Origin: Planctomycetaceae bacterium
GTDB taxonomy: Bacteria; Planctomycetota; Planctomycetia; Planctomycetales; Planctomycetaceae
Assembly (NCBI GenBank): GCA_021732415.1
Contig: JAKFVC010000071.1
Span: forward strand, 1-42,896
Direction of reading: 5' to 3'
Length of the DNA stretch: 42,896 nucleotides
In this document: positions 1-10,452 of the stretch, in pieces
How positions within the stretch are numbered: the stretch's first letter is position 1
Layout of the letters: each line of letters begins with the position of its first letter
The notes under the pieces: model-generated
Told to the model about the DNA's origin: nothing
Seen by the model: only the letters and a program-made list of their open reading frames with translations
The model's database searches: none
Position numbers and translations under genes: made by a program

Positions 1-352
1 TCGTCCGATGTCAGCTTCCATGCTGCCATGATAAACTCCTTGGCAAATACCCCATTCAACAACTCCATAAAGATGGGGTATATCTGAAAATCTCAAACTG
101 CTGAAGTTCTTTTGAACTCCTACTTAGGAAGCAGATCGCCATCGACAGACGGACCAACTGACTCAATGATGTCTACTGCGAGACTCGACTAATTGCCGTA
201 TTGAATAAGTATCCCCGAGAACCCGCGTGAGACTATTGTGAATCTCACATCCTTTGATGATTTGAGTTCGGCGCTCGCCATGCGCGTGTTACACGAGGAT
301 TGAATCTACAATGCGGTTACGCGACTGCGGGTCGAAAACTCCGTATCATTTG
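1..352. other. Intergenic region downstream of the giant RHS gene
   Basis: I see no convincing gene here. The only structure I can point to is a 9-bp inverted repeat (47-55 with 73-81, 17-nt loop). It lies about 270 nt past the stop of the minus-strand RHS gene and has no T-run, so it is a poor terminator candidate. Confidence 0.5.
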
Positions 353-3300
353 TTAAGGAATTGCCTGAATCTGACGAGTGGCCTTGCTTGTATTCATGCC
401 ACCAAGATTCGTGATCTGGAATTCCAACGTACGGTTTCCCGTTGCCTTACCGGCGGCTTTAAAACCAATGCTGCGGAGCAACTTCTCCACCGAGTCATGC
501 GTTGCCGCACCGTTCAACGTCACGGACAGAGGGGCACCCTTCTTTCCAATCGAGAGTGTTCCAATCACCGTTTGGCCAAACAAGACGTTTTTCCCCTTAG
601 TACTGATGTCATTCTGTTTCAGAATCGACAACTTGTCCTTTGCCGAGTGACCGGACACTTTCAAGATTGAGTGGTCAAATGACGTTGCTGGCGGGCTGAG
701 GTTCGAGATCGTCGCGGTGCTGTCGATTGCCGCTACGCCCTTACCCGAGATATGAAACACGAGCGGTGCTGAATTCAACGTGATGATTGCGGAAAACTCT
801 GCGACATCCGTGATATTAATCGTTACGCTGGCTACGTCAGTGGCGCCGTCGTTGTCCGCGACTTGAATGGACAGATGGAATGACGGAGACGATTCGAAAT
901 CGATTCGCGCCGAATTGGCGACCGCAATTGCACCCGTCGACGAGTCGATCTTAAACGCACCCGAGGAATTGCCAGAGATGATGCTGTACGTCAACGTGTC
1001 ACCGAGATCTACGTCAGTTCCGACTACTGACCCGACGGCTGTGTCGAGCACAGAATTCTCCGTCAAACTGAACACGGCATCCAGAATACTCGGTGCATGG
1101 TTGATTGGAATGTTGACGGCCGTCTGAGTGTCCGCGGTGAGCGGTGCGGCCTCCACATGGCCGACGTTGTCCGTTGCGACGGAATAGAAGCGATAGGTGT
1201 GCTCGAACTCGCCGACGTAGTTGGAGGAGATTGCCGTCGTGTCATCGAGCCACAGAGTGAACGAGCCACCATTGTCCGAGACGAAGAGATCATAGGTCGC
1301 GAGTCCCGAACCTCTGACTTCGTCGATACCGGACCAGGCGACAGCGAATGTCTCGGTGATGGTGTCGGCAGGCAACGCCGTCACCTGGCTGGTCGGAGCG
1401 TGCGCGTCGATCGTAACGAGGGCTTCTTTGTCAGGGTCCGTTCCCGCTGCCGGGTTGTGCGGATCGAGTTGATTCGTGGCGATCGCGGAATTCGTATCGA
1501 ACACGATACTCGCGACAGACCGGATTGCCGTGCCACTCGTGAGACCGGCCAGCGGACGGATCACAAATTCAACGAAGCCCTCACCGCGATGTTGCTCATC
1601 GTTCGGCGGCAGGAATCCAGCCAATGCGGCTTCAGGCAGTTCGCCGGTTGCCGGATCGACCGAGCGGAGAATCCAGGTCACGACACGCGTCGCGGGATTC
1701 AATGCCGCAGAGAAATCCACGAACAAGGGCGAGTTATCTGGATTCATAAATTCCACACGAGTCGAGTAAGACTGCAATCCGGCAGGAACATGAATCATCA
1801 GCGGACCAAAGCCCACGTCGCCCAATTCGAACGTGGCGAGATCGAGGTTGGCATTCAGCGTGTGAGTAACGAATACTTCCTGAGCCGGTGCGGTCGCGGC
1901 CGATTCATTTTCAAAGTCGATCACGAATGGCAACGGGGCATCTTCCGCCAGGAAGTTTTGCGGACCAAATCCCGCAGGACCAATGATGTCATTGGGATCC
2001 AGCGCATGGACGCCTGGAATTCCCTTCATCGGACCCGATATCCGCGGTCCCACTTGGGGTGGCACGGGGCGAGGTAAGGCTGGATTGGTACAACCGGAAC
2101 CACTGGATCCACCGGGACCGGCGTTTGGCGGATCTCCATACTTATTGGGAGCCAGAACTTTCTGAAAATCACCCGATAGCTGTTTCAACTTAAAGTCTCG
2201 GTAGTTCTCGCTGCCCAACCTTGAAGGGTCAATTGCTTTCAGATCCTTGATCAGCTTATCGACATCACGCTTGTATTCCGGGTCGTATTCCTGCCTGATG
2301 TCGAAGGCCGGTTTGAGTGTCAGATCGAGTGGGTTCGGTGCCAGCTTTAATTTAAGTGGGTTAGGGCAGAGCTTCCCGATATCAATTTTCTGTAGTCCAC
2401 TGGGATCAATCGCATTAGTCGGATCGTTTCCGACATATGCCCGCAGATTGGTATCCCCGCCGCTGAGGTTGAGCGGGTCGTCGCTGACGAACTGCCCCGT
2501 CAGCGAACTGTAGTTCCGGAAGTGCATCAACTTCAATCCGTCACCGGCCGTTTGGACTCCAAATTGGCCAACGAATTGGAATCGATTCGACACCGTCGAC
2601 TGAATCGTGGTCGTCTCACCAAATGGAAGATACGTGTAGCGGTTCACATAACCGCCATTCGACGCGGTAAGTCCCACTGTGTTCCCAGTGGCATCAAAGT
2701 CGAAGTACGTCGCTGACCCGTTGGCGGCCACCCGGCTGGTCAGCCCCAATCCATCCGTATAATGTGCGATCAGCGCTCCACCTGGGCCGTATTCAGCGGC
2801 GATATTCACCAAGTGCGTGGGATCGATCAGGAATTCGGTGCGGACTCCATTCTGGCTGCTGGCACGGCGGTTTCCGAAGGCATCGTATTCGTAGGCAAAA
2901 GTGCCTGTCGGACCGTCTACAGACAGCAACTGGTTCTGATCGTCATAGGCGTAATTCGTGACGTCGGTCGGATCGCTAGTTCGCACTAAATTCCCGTCCG
3001 GATCGTAATAGAAGCTGGTGTCTCCGGCACGAATTATCTGATTCAGATTGTTCACTTCGTAGATCGTGGTCCCGAGCTGGCTGTCGGCCACCTGCGTGCG
3101 ATTCCCGTTTGCATCATACGAGTAGGCAATGGTCCTGCCGCCCGGTAATGCGACTGACACCAGCTGCCCGATCGCGTCGTATCCGTAGGTCGTCGTCCCG
3201 TCTGCCGTCGCCAGATTGGAATCGGTGAGCGTCATCGTGCTCCGGCGGCCTTCTGCATCGTAAGTGTATTCAAACTTCGAGTTCACGACTCCGGCCGATG

Positions 3301-6300
3301 CGAAGTTGATGAGAGTCAGCAGTTGCCCCAACGCGTCATATTGATACGTCGTGAACGTCGCGTTCCCGTTGTCTCGCCGCACCAGTCGGCCGGCCGCATC
3401 CAATTCGTAATCCACAATCAACGCCGACGTCCCATCGGTCAACTTGTCCAGCCGCCCCAGGGTGTCGTAATGGTAGTTGACGATGAAGCCGTCCTGATCG
3501 GTGCTCTGCGTTCGCTGATTAATGGCATTATAAGTGTACTCCAGAAAGCGTCCGCTGGGATAACTGATCTTGGTCAGTGCATCAGTAACCGGGTCATGCG
3601 TGAAAATCGTATCGCCGGATGCGTCCGTGACTTTCGCGAGGTTATCATGGGAATCGTAGGTAAACGTCTGGGATGTTCCATCCGCAAACGTCGTGGAGGT
3701 CACTCGTCCGCGTGTATCGTATTCAATATCAATCTCGTGTCCGCGACGGTTGGTGATTTCTTCGAGATTACCGGCGGAGTCGTAGCTGCCCTGCTGGTGA
3801 CTGCCGTCGGCGTAGGTAATTGACTCCAGATTTCCCAGGGAATCGTAATCATAGTGAGTCGCGACCCCCTTCGCGTCGGTGTATTCGACAAGCTTTCGGA
3901 ATGGATCCTCATACTTGAAAGTCACCGTGTGTCCGAGGGGATCTGTGGTGCTTAGCGGCGAGCCACAGGCACAGAACTGGTAGCTATAAATTAGCCCGGT
4001 GGGTGTCACGACTCGTGAAAGCTGGTTATTCAAGTCATAGTCATACTGCGTCGTCTGCCCCAGTGAGTTCCGAGCGAGCTCGGACCTGCCTGCATCGTTG
4101 AACAAAACCGTGGTCGATCCACCGCTGGCGGCCGTCACCGTAATGCCCGCAGCGCTATCGTAATCGAACGTCAAGCGTTCCTGATCATCGTCACGTTTTC
4201 GCTCAATCTGTCGGCCCTGCGAGTCATACGCATACCGGATGTGAGTCCCGTCAGAGTAGGCGATTTCGGCCAAGCCGTGCTCACGTTGTGCACCCTGTCC
4301 GGTGACATAACTGTAGACGTGGCTCCCGTAGCGATCGGTATATCCAATCAATTGTTCTCCGGCCACATCGTAGGTGTAGGTAACTGTTCCGCCATTGGAG
4401 TCGGTCAGAGTCGAGATCCGTCCGGCAGCGTTGTAAGTCAGCGCGACGTTGACACCGCCAGCATTGGTAGACAGCGTTTGCAGTCGGCCGCTGCCGTCAT
4501 AGGCAGCCGAAATTCGGTTTCCGTTGCGATCTTCGACAAAACTGATCTTGCCATCCGATCTAAACTGTTGGATGGCACCGCCAAGTTCTTGCAGCCGATA
4601 GGCACCAGAGACCAGCGTCAGTGTCCCCATCTCACCAGTTCCGCCCGCGTAGCTGCCGTCCGCCTGCAGGGTGAAATAGCGAAAGGCCCCCCCCCCTTTA
4701 AGGATGACATTACCGGCGTTGTCGACTGTGGCCGAGATATCCCAGTTATCAGACCACCCACGGCCGAAGGGCCCCATTCGATAGCGGCCGGCGATGTCAT
4801 TGTTAAATTGCCGGGCAAATACCAGGTCTGCACCAGACGCGGTCAGGGCGGCGTCTGTCACACCCGGATTATCGTTCGCGGCGTAGGCTCCGGACGCCTG
4901 CTGGACCTCGAACCCCAACAGCCTGGAAACATCCGGAGTGCGGATGCCGAGTTGGCTCAAATAGGTCGCATTGTCTCCCAGCAAACGGACGTAATCGCCG
5001 GTCGTCGTGCCGACCTGAGTCAGGAACGTGGCGAAAATGGCATCCCAGGCATCGTCAGGAACTGCTGGCGATCGCATCTCGGACTTATAGAGACTCCAGT
5101 CAATTGCTGTCGTGCCGCCGGGATCGAGAACATTCACCTGGAAGTTGGCCGTGAATCCCTGTTCGCCGGGTTGAGTCAGGAAGATGACTCGTTGTGATCC
5201 GGTCTGGCCCGGCCGCAGGATGCCTGCCGGGCCGTCCGGGGCAATGCCGAGGAAGTCGATCCCCGTGTCGACGTTGAAATCTCCGACTAGAACTTGTTGC
5301 TGTTCCAATCGCATGCGGGTATTGCTGACGACTTCCAGGAGCGGTGCGGGTTGATCCACATTGCTGGTGTTTGTGTATTGGATCAGGATCGAACTCTGTC
5401 GTGCCTGTCGCAGAGCATCGGGCGTAATGACGTTAATGAGGTACGGGTTGACCAGCGACACACCCGGTGAGGGAACGATCTGGAATGCGGCAGGCAACGT
5501 GTCACTATTCGCACCGTCAACTGCTACGACGTCGTACGAGCCAGCACCCCGTCCGGTCAGATCAAACGTCGCGAAGAGCGATCCGGAATCGCGAAAGTTA
5601 ATCGACATCGCGGGAATGGTGATCCCACCGCTGACGAGACTAAATGTAGTCGCCTCGGTAAATCGGGAACCATCGATTTCGAGTGTGACTCGCCCGGTGT
5701 TTTCACCGAGAGAATGATCGATTCCCGTCAGTTCAAATCCAACTGTCTTGGCGGTGAGAGTAAAGCCCGGCGTGGCCCCGCTCAACCGGCTGCATGCCAG
5801 CACATAGTATACACCAGGGGCTGTCGTGGTCTCGACGATAACTTCCTGGTCGGGCTGAAAGGCCACTGCAGCGTAGTCATAGTCGCCGGGCGTAGGCAGA
5901 TGCAGGCGGCTCACATAAAGTTCAGTGGCGCCATCGGCTGCGGCGCTATCGACCACGACGGAAAGTGTCTGACCGGCGGCGACGTTGACTTGGTAGTAGT
6001 GGTTCTCGCCGACCGAGGAAAACTGGCTGGCCGTGGGGGTCGCCAATGGCAAGACCGGTAGCGTGACTGTCGTCGGGGAGAGGGATGTCAGGACGTTGTT
6101 TGCCCGGTTCGTTTCATGGGGGACCTGATAGCGACGGTCCGTTTGCACGATCACGAAATAGTCGCCGGACGTCACTGCTGGCAACGTGACGTCAGCGTGG
6201 CCAGCATAGAGGCTACCGGCGGCCAATGAGCCGACATGCGGGACCGTCGCGAGCAAAGTATCGCTCGCATCTAAGGTCTGATCGGCGGACAAAAAGAGGG

Positions 6301-9300
6301 CATCCTGGAAGTCGTTGCTGATCGAGTTCGCCCCCACGTTGCGAACGATCCAGGAGACTTCGACGTTCTGGCCCGTTTTCGCGGTGGGATCGACAGTCAC
6401 TAATGACACATTCAGGTCGGCGACTGCAGGCAGAGCTCCAAAACTCAGACCCGTGACACTCGACGTATCTGTGGCGAGGGTCGCCGAATAAGTTGCGGCA
6501 ATCCCCGCGGGAACAGTCCGCACGAAACCGTCATCAATCACTGTCGAAACGGAATAGGTCCCGGCAGCAAGTCCGGTGAAAACATAGTTGCCGCTGAGAT
6601 CAGTCTGTACCGAAATCTCACCGGCATCGAAGCGTCGATTATTATTCGCGTCGAGGAAGACGGTCCGGAATGGAATCCCATCCTCGTTACCATCCTTGCT
6701 GCCGTCTCCGTCGGTGTCTTCGAATAAGGTTCCGCTGATTCGACCGTCGCCCTGGTATGTGAAGGCAAACAGATCAGGCGAATTGTTGCGATCACCTGGA
6801 ATCATGTCGCTGGATTTCGTGTCAAACACCACTGTGGGACCGGTGGCGGCGAGGAAGTAGCTGCTACCGTGCCCTGCGATTCCGTCGGACACCCCCTTGT
6901 CGACACTCGCCGTTCCCGAATAGTTGTAGCTCACCAGGGAAGTACGCCCCGTTTGGAGATCGCGCAGGTAGAGGTCGTATCCAAACGTGCTGCCATCAAC
7001 GTAGCCGGAAACAAGATCTGTCGACCGGCTGAGGAAGATGACATAGCGACCGTCAGCCGTGAAGCGAGTGCCTGTGGGGTAGTCAGGCTGAATCAGCGAT
7101 GTGTTGTTACCGCCTGCGGTCCCGCTACTATTGATGCTGACGATGGTCGTGGTCGGAGTCTGCCCGGAAAAGTCGCGTAGAAAGACCTGTATCTGGCTGT
7201 TGGTTGAGAGGGAAGGCAGATTTGTGGACGAAGATTGGAACAGAACTTTCTGTCCGTCAGCGCTAATGAATGGCGCAATCGAACCGAGATTCCCGCCGGC
7301 CAGACCCGTGGAATTGATGCTGACCAGATCGGTCGTCCCGCTGAGCAGATCACGGCGGTAAACTTGTGTGCCGTTCCCCGCTGGAACTGTCAAGTTCGAG
7401 GCGTCAGAGCCAAATGCAACATAGCGACCATCCGCACTGATGGTGGGCCGACCGTGACCTTGATCCAGGCCTCCTCCAGAGCCTCGTCCGGATCCAAAGT
7501 TGCCGGTCAGATTCGCTGTTGTGCTACTGCTCACCAGTTGCTTCGTACCGTCGGACAGCTTGTAGACGAACACGTCGTCAGTACCATTCGTATCGGTTAC
7601 TCCAGCAACCAGGTCACTTGAGTTCGTAGTGAACACGAGCGTGCTGCCGTCAGCGCTGAAGCTGGGCCAGTACAGATTGTGACTCGAAACTGAGCCCGTA
7701 TTTCCAGCTGCGGTCCCGGCGGCATTCACGTCGACCATGCGGGTGGTGCCGGTGACACGGTCCCACACGTAAAGATCGTATTCGCCTGCGGAAGCCACGC
7801 CACTTACCAGATCTGTGGCAACACTGGTGTAGACGATGTAGCGACCATCAGGGCTGATTGCAAGTTCGCTGCGCACGCTGGAACTCGACGTCGTATTTCC
7901 ACCTGGTATGGCGCTGACGAGAGTGGTGACTCCGGTCAGCCGATCGCGAACAAACAGATCTGCTCCACCATTTGTATCGACCGTACCTGGATCAAAGGCG
8001 GCCGAATTGACACTCGACCGGAAAGCGACAAACCGACCATCCGCGCTGATTCGCACAACGCCGCTGGTCGTTCCCGCATCGGTACCATTGGCGGCGACTG
8101 ATACTTGTTCGACAACGCCCGTAAGCCGATCGCGTACGTAGGCATGGTAACTGAACTGACTGCTGCTGATCTCCGGTGTCAGATATGCGGAGTTCGTCAC
8201 GAAGGCAACATAGCGACCATCGGGCGTAACATCATCCAGCGACAATGTGACACCTTGTGGAATGAGGACCTCATCAGGCATGAACGGGCTATGGGCCGAG
8301 ACCAATTCCGTAAATTGGACGGACAGGTCTCGGACGAAGACATCTTTCTGGCCGTTGCCGTCCACATTGCCGGGAGCCAGGTCCGTGGCGTTGCTGACAA
8401 ATGCAATCACTCGTGCATCGCTGCTGATTGTCGGCAGGTACGAACCGCTGTTGCCGGTATGGAGTCCATCTGGAGCAAGGCTGATCACCTGCGTGACATT
8501 GGACTGCATATCTCGCAGAAACACGTCGCGACGAAGATTCGGCGTGTTCTCGTCGGTGATTCCCGTGACCAGATTAGTCGCCAGGCTGCCGAATGCCACG
8601 TAACGCCCGTCCGCCGTAATCTGCGGATAGCCGTTGGCAAACGTAAATCCGCCGAGATTGTCCCCGTTACCGGAATCGGCATTGCCACCATTAGTTCCCG
8701 CTGTGTTGACGCTCACCATGCGGCGGCTGATGTGATCCAGGTCACGAATATCGGCGAGAAAGACATCGTAGTTTCCGTTGGTATCTTGCGCGACATCACT
8801 CGCCAGAGTACTGGCATTAGTCAGGAGGCCTACAAAATGACCGTTCGGGGTAATGACCACATTGATGGCCGACACCGTGCCGTTTCCCAATTTGTTGGGG
8901 CTGAGTACGTACGTCGTGTCAGTCTGCGTATCACGCAGGAATGCCGCGTTGGTAAAGCCGCTACTGTTTGCCGCCAGGTTCGTGGCGCTGCTGATAAACG
9001 CGACGAAACGACCGTCCGCACTGATGGATTGCGGAGATAATGTTTGACCACCGCTATTAGCCGAGCCATCGTGGGTGATATTCTCGGTAATCAATTTGAC
9101 GTTGCCGGTGACGCGATTGAACAAAAAGAGATCACCCGCCGTATTGGCGTCAGTTGGAACCAGGTCGTCGGCGGTACTATAAAAGGCGACAAACTGCCCG
9201 TTGCCGCTGATCACCGCCTGCTCACCGCTCTCATTGGCGGAACCGCCCGATGGGGTGTGATTCACGAGTGTAGTCGTATTGTTCAACAGATCTCGCAAAT

Positions 9301-10063
9301 AGACATCGACGTGGCCATTACTGTTGTTGGGCACGAGGTTGGTCGCACCGCTTTGAAATACCACAAATCGACCGTCATCACTGATCGAAGGAACTCCAGT
9401 GGTAGGACCGTTAGTCGCGCCGTTGTCTCCTGTCATGTTGACACTAACGAGATGCGTCACTCCAGTGATCAAATCTCGAACGAAGACCTCAGGGTGTTCG
9501 GCGAATCCGATCGACACATCGATGTTGGCGTCCAGATTTGTCGCCTTGCTGTAAAAGACAACAAAGTGGCCATCAGGAGTCACATGGGCGTCTGTGCTGG
9601 CTCGATTTCCGCTCCCCGTGCCCTGCGCATTCTCACTGACCAGACTGACCTGCCCGGTGCCTCGGTTGTAGACGAAGATGTCTGGCAGACTGTTGAAGTC
9701 ATTCGGGACCAGGTTGTTAGCCTGGCTTTCAAAGACGATGATTTGACCGTCAGCACTAATGGAAGGGCTGTCTGAGGCCCAGGGATTGGAGTAGGTGTCG
9801 GCACCGAAACCGGAATCACCCCACACACTGGGATCTGCGAGCGTGATGGGATCCACCGTCAGCAACGTGCGGGCTTCCAGCGATTCTACCGAGCCTCGGA
9901 GGTCGTGGCACTTCCAGAATGACCGGGCGTTGCCGGCAGATTGCTGGCGTCCCTTTCGCGGACGTGTGGCAGCGTTTAGATAATTAAGCCACGCCGTCCA
10001 GTTGAAGCATTTCATCACGGGAGCCATTCTAGAAGTACGAGTTCTAAGCGATTGCAGTCGCAT
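353..10063 (-). CDS. Giant secreted PD40/SdrD-B/CARDB/RHS-YD repeat protein
   Basis: This 3236-aa protein is probably exported or surface-attached. The N-terminus carries LEARTLLT (residues 62-69), resembling the planctomycete LEPR-XLL motif. Next come 16 TolB/PD40-like repeats with cores like SADGRFVAF (about 70-1095), an SdrD B-like domain with DTDGDG (about 1106-1200), a CARDB-like domain (about 1213-1330), a PPC-like domain and a TIG-like segment. The RHS/YD core runs from about 1755 to 2556 and ends in the classical DPLNLSGGDTN / NAIDPSGL region. A 127-residue variable segment follows, then a conserved DPNDIIGPAGFGPQN domain, Fn3-like and cadherin-like domains, and a C-terminal domain shared with the second giant gene. 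ATG at 10063 has a weak GGGAA upstream; Met17 is an alternative start. It follows the kinase gene after 389 nt. Substrate and partner are unknown. A ten-G run lies in the coding strand at 4687-4696. Confidence 0.9.
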   Translation of the reverse strand: MRLQSLRTRTSRMAPVMKCFNWTAWLNYLNAATRPRKGRQQSAGNARSFWKCHDLRGSVESLEARTLLTVDPITLADPSVWGDSGFGADTYSNPWASDSPSISADGQIIVFESQANNLVPNDFNSLPDIFVYNRGTGQVSLVSENAQGTGSGNRASTDAHVTPDGHFVVFYSKATNLDANIDVSIGFAEHPEVFVRDLITGVTHLVSVNMTGDNGATNGPTTGVPSISDDGRFVVFQSGATNLVPNNSNGHVDVYLRDLLNNTTTLVNHTPSGGSANESGEQAVISGNGQFVAFYSTADDLVPTDANTAGDLFLFNRVTGNVKLITENITHDGSANSGGQTLSPQSISADGRFVAFISSATNLAANSSGFTNAAFLRDTQTDTTYVLSPNKLGNGTVSAINVVITPNGHFVGLLTNASTLASDVAQDTNGNYDVFLADIRDLDHISRRMVSVNTAGTNGGNADSGNGDNLGGFTFANGYPQITADGRYVAFGSLATNLVTGITDENTPNLRRDVFLRDMQSNVTQVISLAPDGLHTGNSGSYLPTISSDARVIAFVSNATDLAPGNVDGNGQKDVFVRDLSVQFTELVSAHSPFMPDEVLIPQGVTLSLDDVTPDGRYVAFVTNSAYLTPEISSSQFSYHAYVRDRLTGVVEQVSVAANGTDAGTTSGVVRISADGRFVAFRSSVNSAAFDPGTVDTNGGADLFVRDRLTGVTTLVSAIPGGNTTSSSSVRSELAISPDGRYIVYTSVATDLVSGVASAGEYDLYVWDRVTGTTRMVDVNAAGTAAGNTGSVSSHNLYWPSFSADGSTLVFTTNSSDLVAGVTDTNGTDDVFVYKLSDGTKQLVSSSTTANLTGNFGSGRGSGGGLDQGHGRPTISADGRYVAFGSDASNLTVPAGNGTQVYRRDLLSGTTDLVSINSTGLAGGNLGSIAPFISADGQKVLFQSSSTNLPSLSTNSQIQVFLRDFSGQTPTTTIVSINSSGTAGGNNTSLIQPDYPTGTRFTADGRYVIFLSRSTDLVSGYVDGSTFGYDLYLRDLQTGRTSLVSYNYSGTASVDKGVSDGIAGHGSSYFLAATGPTVVFDTKSSDMIPGDRNNSPDLFAFTYQGDGRISGTLFEDTDGDGSKDGNEDGIPFRTVFLDANNNRRFDAGEISVQTDLSGNYVFTGLAAGTYSVSTVIDDGFVRTVPAGIAATYSATLATDTSSVTGLSFGALPAVADLNVSLVTVDPTAKTGQNVEVSWIVRNVGANSISNDFQDALFLSADQTLDASDTLLATVPHVGSLAAGSLYAGHADVTLPAVTSGDYFVIVQTDRRYQVPHETNRANNVLTSLSPTTVTLPVLPLATPTASQFSSVGENHYYQVNVAAGQTLSVVVDSAAADGATELYVSRLHLPTPGDYDYAAVAFQPDQEVIVETTTAPGVYYVLACSRLSGATPGFTLTAKTVGFELTGIDHSLGENTGRVTLEIDGSRFTEATTFSLVSGGITIPAMSINFRDSGSLFATFDLTGRGAGSYDVVAVDGANSDTLPAAFQIVPSPGVSLVNPYLINVITPDALRQARQSSILIQYTNTSNVDQPAPLLEVVSNTRMRLEQQQVLVGDFNVDTGIDFLGIAPDGPAGILRPGQTGSQRVIFLTQPGEQGFTANFQVNVLDPGGTTAIDWSLYKSEMRSPAVPDDAWDAIFATFLTQVGTTTGDYVRLLGDNATYLSQLGIRTPDVSRLLGFEVQQASGAYAANDNPGVTDAALTASGADLVFARQFNNDIAGRYRMGPFGRGWSDNWDISATVDNAGNVILKGGGAFRYFTLQADGSYAGGTGEMGTLTLVSGAYRLQELGGAIQQFRSDGKISFVEDRNGNRISAAYDGSGRLQTLSTNAGGVNVALTYNAAGRISTLTDSNGGTVTYTYDVAGEQLIGYTDRYGSHVYSYVTGQGAQREHGLAEIAYSDGTHIRYAYDSQGRQIERKRDDDQERLTFDYDSAAGITVTAASGGSTTVLFNDAGRSELARNSLGQTTQYDYDLNNQLSRVVTPTGLIYSYQFCACGSPLSTTDPLGHTVTFKYEDPFRKLVEYTDAKGVATHYDYDSLGNLESITYADGSHQQGSYDSAGNLEEITNRRGHEIDIEYDTRGRVTSTTFADGTSQTFTYDSHDNLAKVTDASGDTIFTHDPVTDALTKISYPSGRFLEYTYNAINQRTQSTDQDGFIVNYHYDTLGRLDKLTDGTSALIVDYELDAAGRLVRRDNGNATFTTYQYDALGQLLTLINFASAGVVNSKFEYTYDAEGRRSTMTLTDSNLATADGTTTYGYDAIGQLVSVALPGGRTIAYSYDANGNRTQVADSQLGTTIYEVNNLNQIIRAGDTSFYYDPDGNLVRTSDPTDVTNYAYDDQNQLLSVDGPTGTFAYEYDAFGNRRASSQNGVRTEFLIDPTHLVNIAAEYGPGGALIAHYTDGLGLTSRVAANGSATYFDFDATGNTVGLTASNGGYVNRYTYLPFGETTTIQSTVSNRFQFVGQFGVQTAGDGLKLMHFRNYSSLTGQFVSDDPLNLSGGDTNLRAYVGNDPTNAIDPSGLQKIDIGKLCPNPLKLKLAPNPLDLTLKPAFDIRQEYDPEYKRDVDKLIKDLKAIDPSRLGSENYRDFKLKQLSGDFQKVLAPNKYGDPPNAGPGGSSGSGCTNPALPRPVPPQVGPRISGPMKGIPGVHALDPNDIIGPAGFGPQNFLAEDAPLPFVIDFENESAATAPAQEVFVTHTLNANLDLATFELGDVGFGPLMIHVPAGLQSYSTRVEFMNPDNSPLFVDFSAALNPATRVVTWILRSVDPATGELPEAALAGFLPPNDEQHRGEGFVEFVIRPLAGLTSGTAIRSVASIVFDTNSAIATNQLDPHNPAAGTDPDKEALVTIDAHAPTSQVTALPADTITETFAVAWSGIDEVRGSGLATYDLFVSDNGGSFTLWLDDTTAISSNYVGEFEHTYRFYSVATDNVGHVEAAPLTADTQTAVNIPINHAPSILDAVFSLTENSVLDTAVGSVVGTDVDLGDTLTYSIISGNSSGAFKIDSSTGAIAVANSARIDFESSPSFHLSIQVADNDGATDVASVTINITDVAEFSAIITLNSAPLVFHISGKGVAAIDSTATISNLSPPATSFDHSILKVSGHSAKDKLSILKQNDISTKGKNVLFGQTVIGTLSIGKKGAPLSVTLNGAATHDSVEKLLRSIGFKAAGKATGNRTLEFQITNLGGMNTSKATRQIQAIP
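4687..4696 (-). repeat. G10 homopolymer tract inside the RHS gene
   Basis: Ten consecutive C on the plus strand read as G10 in the coding strand. They encode three glycines and the first base of an alanine codon (residues 1790-1793) near the start of the RHS core. Gain or loss of one base would shift the frame and remove the RHS core and everything after it. The second giant gene has no such run at the equivalent place. Confidence 0.9.
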
Positions 10064-10452
10064 GAGGTTCCCGTAATAAAGACATCAGTACAATTGCTCA
10101 GAAATAACTCGGTGTACATATTCTGTTGTTCGCAAAGTATCCACGCTGGATACCCCTGTCGCTCCCAAATCGTGGAAAAGCTCCGTCTGCGGTTCCCTGC
10201 GTCGACAACCTGGGGGACTAAAGGTATGGAAACTTGGAAGTGATCTCGGGCCAGATCGATAATGCTTGGCCGTCAGCGCACACAACGTAACTTACATGAC
10301 CTGCTAGGCTTGCCACCCATGGCCCATCTAATCTGCGTACCATTGACTGACGCCGGGCAGGGAGGGCAGCTTGAATGACTGGCGAGCAGTCCAAATCTCT
10401 CAAAAAAACCAAGTCACTTCGTCTTCCATTAGTGGGAGCGTTCAGGACGACC
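10064..10452. other. Intergenic region between kinase and giant RHS gene
   Basis: No gene is visible in these 389 nt. Two small signals stand out. A perfect 7-bp hairpin (10137-10143 with 10147-10153, 3-nt loop) lies about 75 nt upstream of the RHS start and could be an operator or leader structure. A run of seven T on the minus strand (10408-10402) lies about 45 nt past the kinase stop, without a convincing stem. The space suggests that the RHS gene may have its own promoter. Confidence 0.4.

Noticed and set aside
8105-9040. Plus-strand open frame of 311 codons in the left giant gene
   Set aside because: Shadow frame opposite the PD40 repeats; similar frames appear at each repeat.
10402-10408. 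T-run (minus strand) after the left kinase gene as a terminator
   Set aside because: Only a 4-bp stem can be drawn before it.
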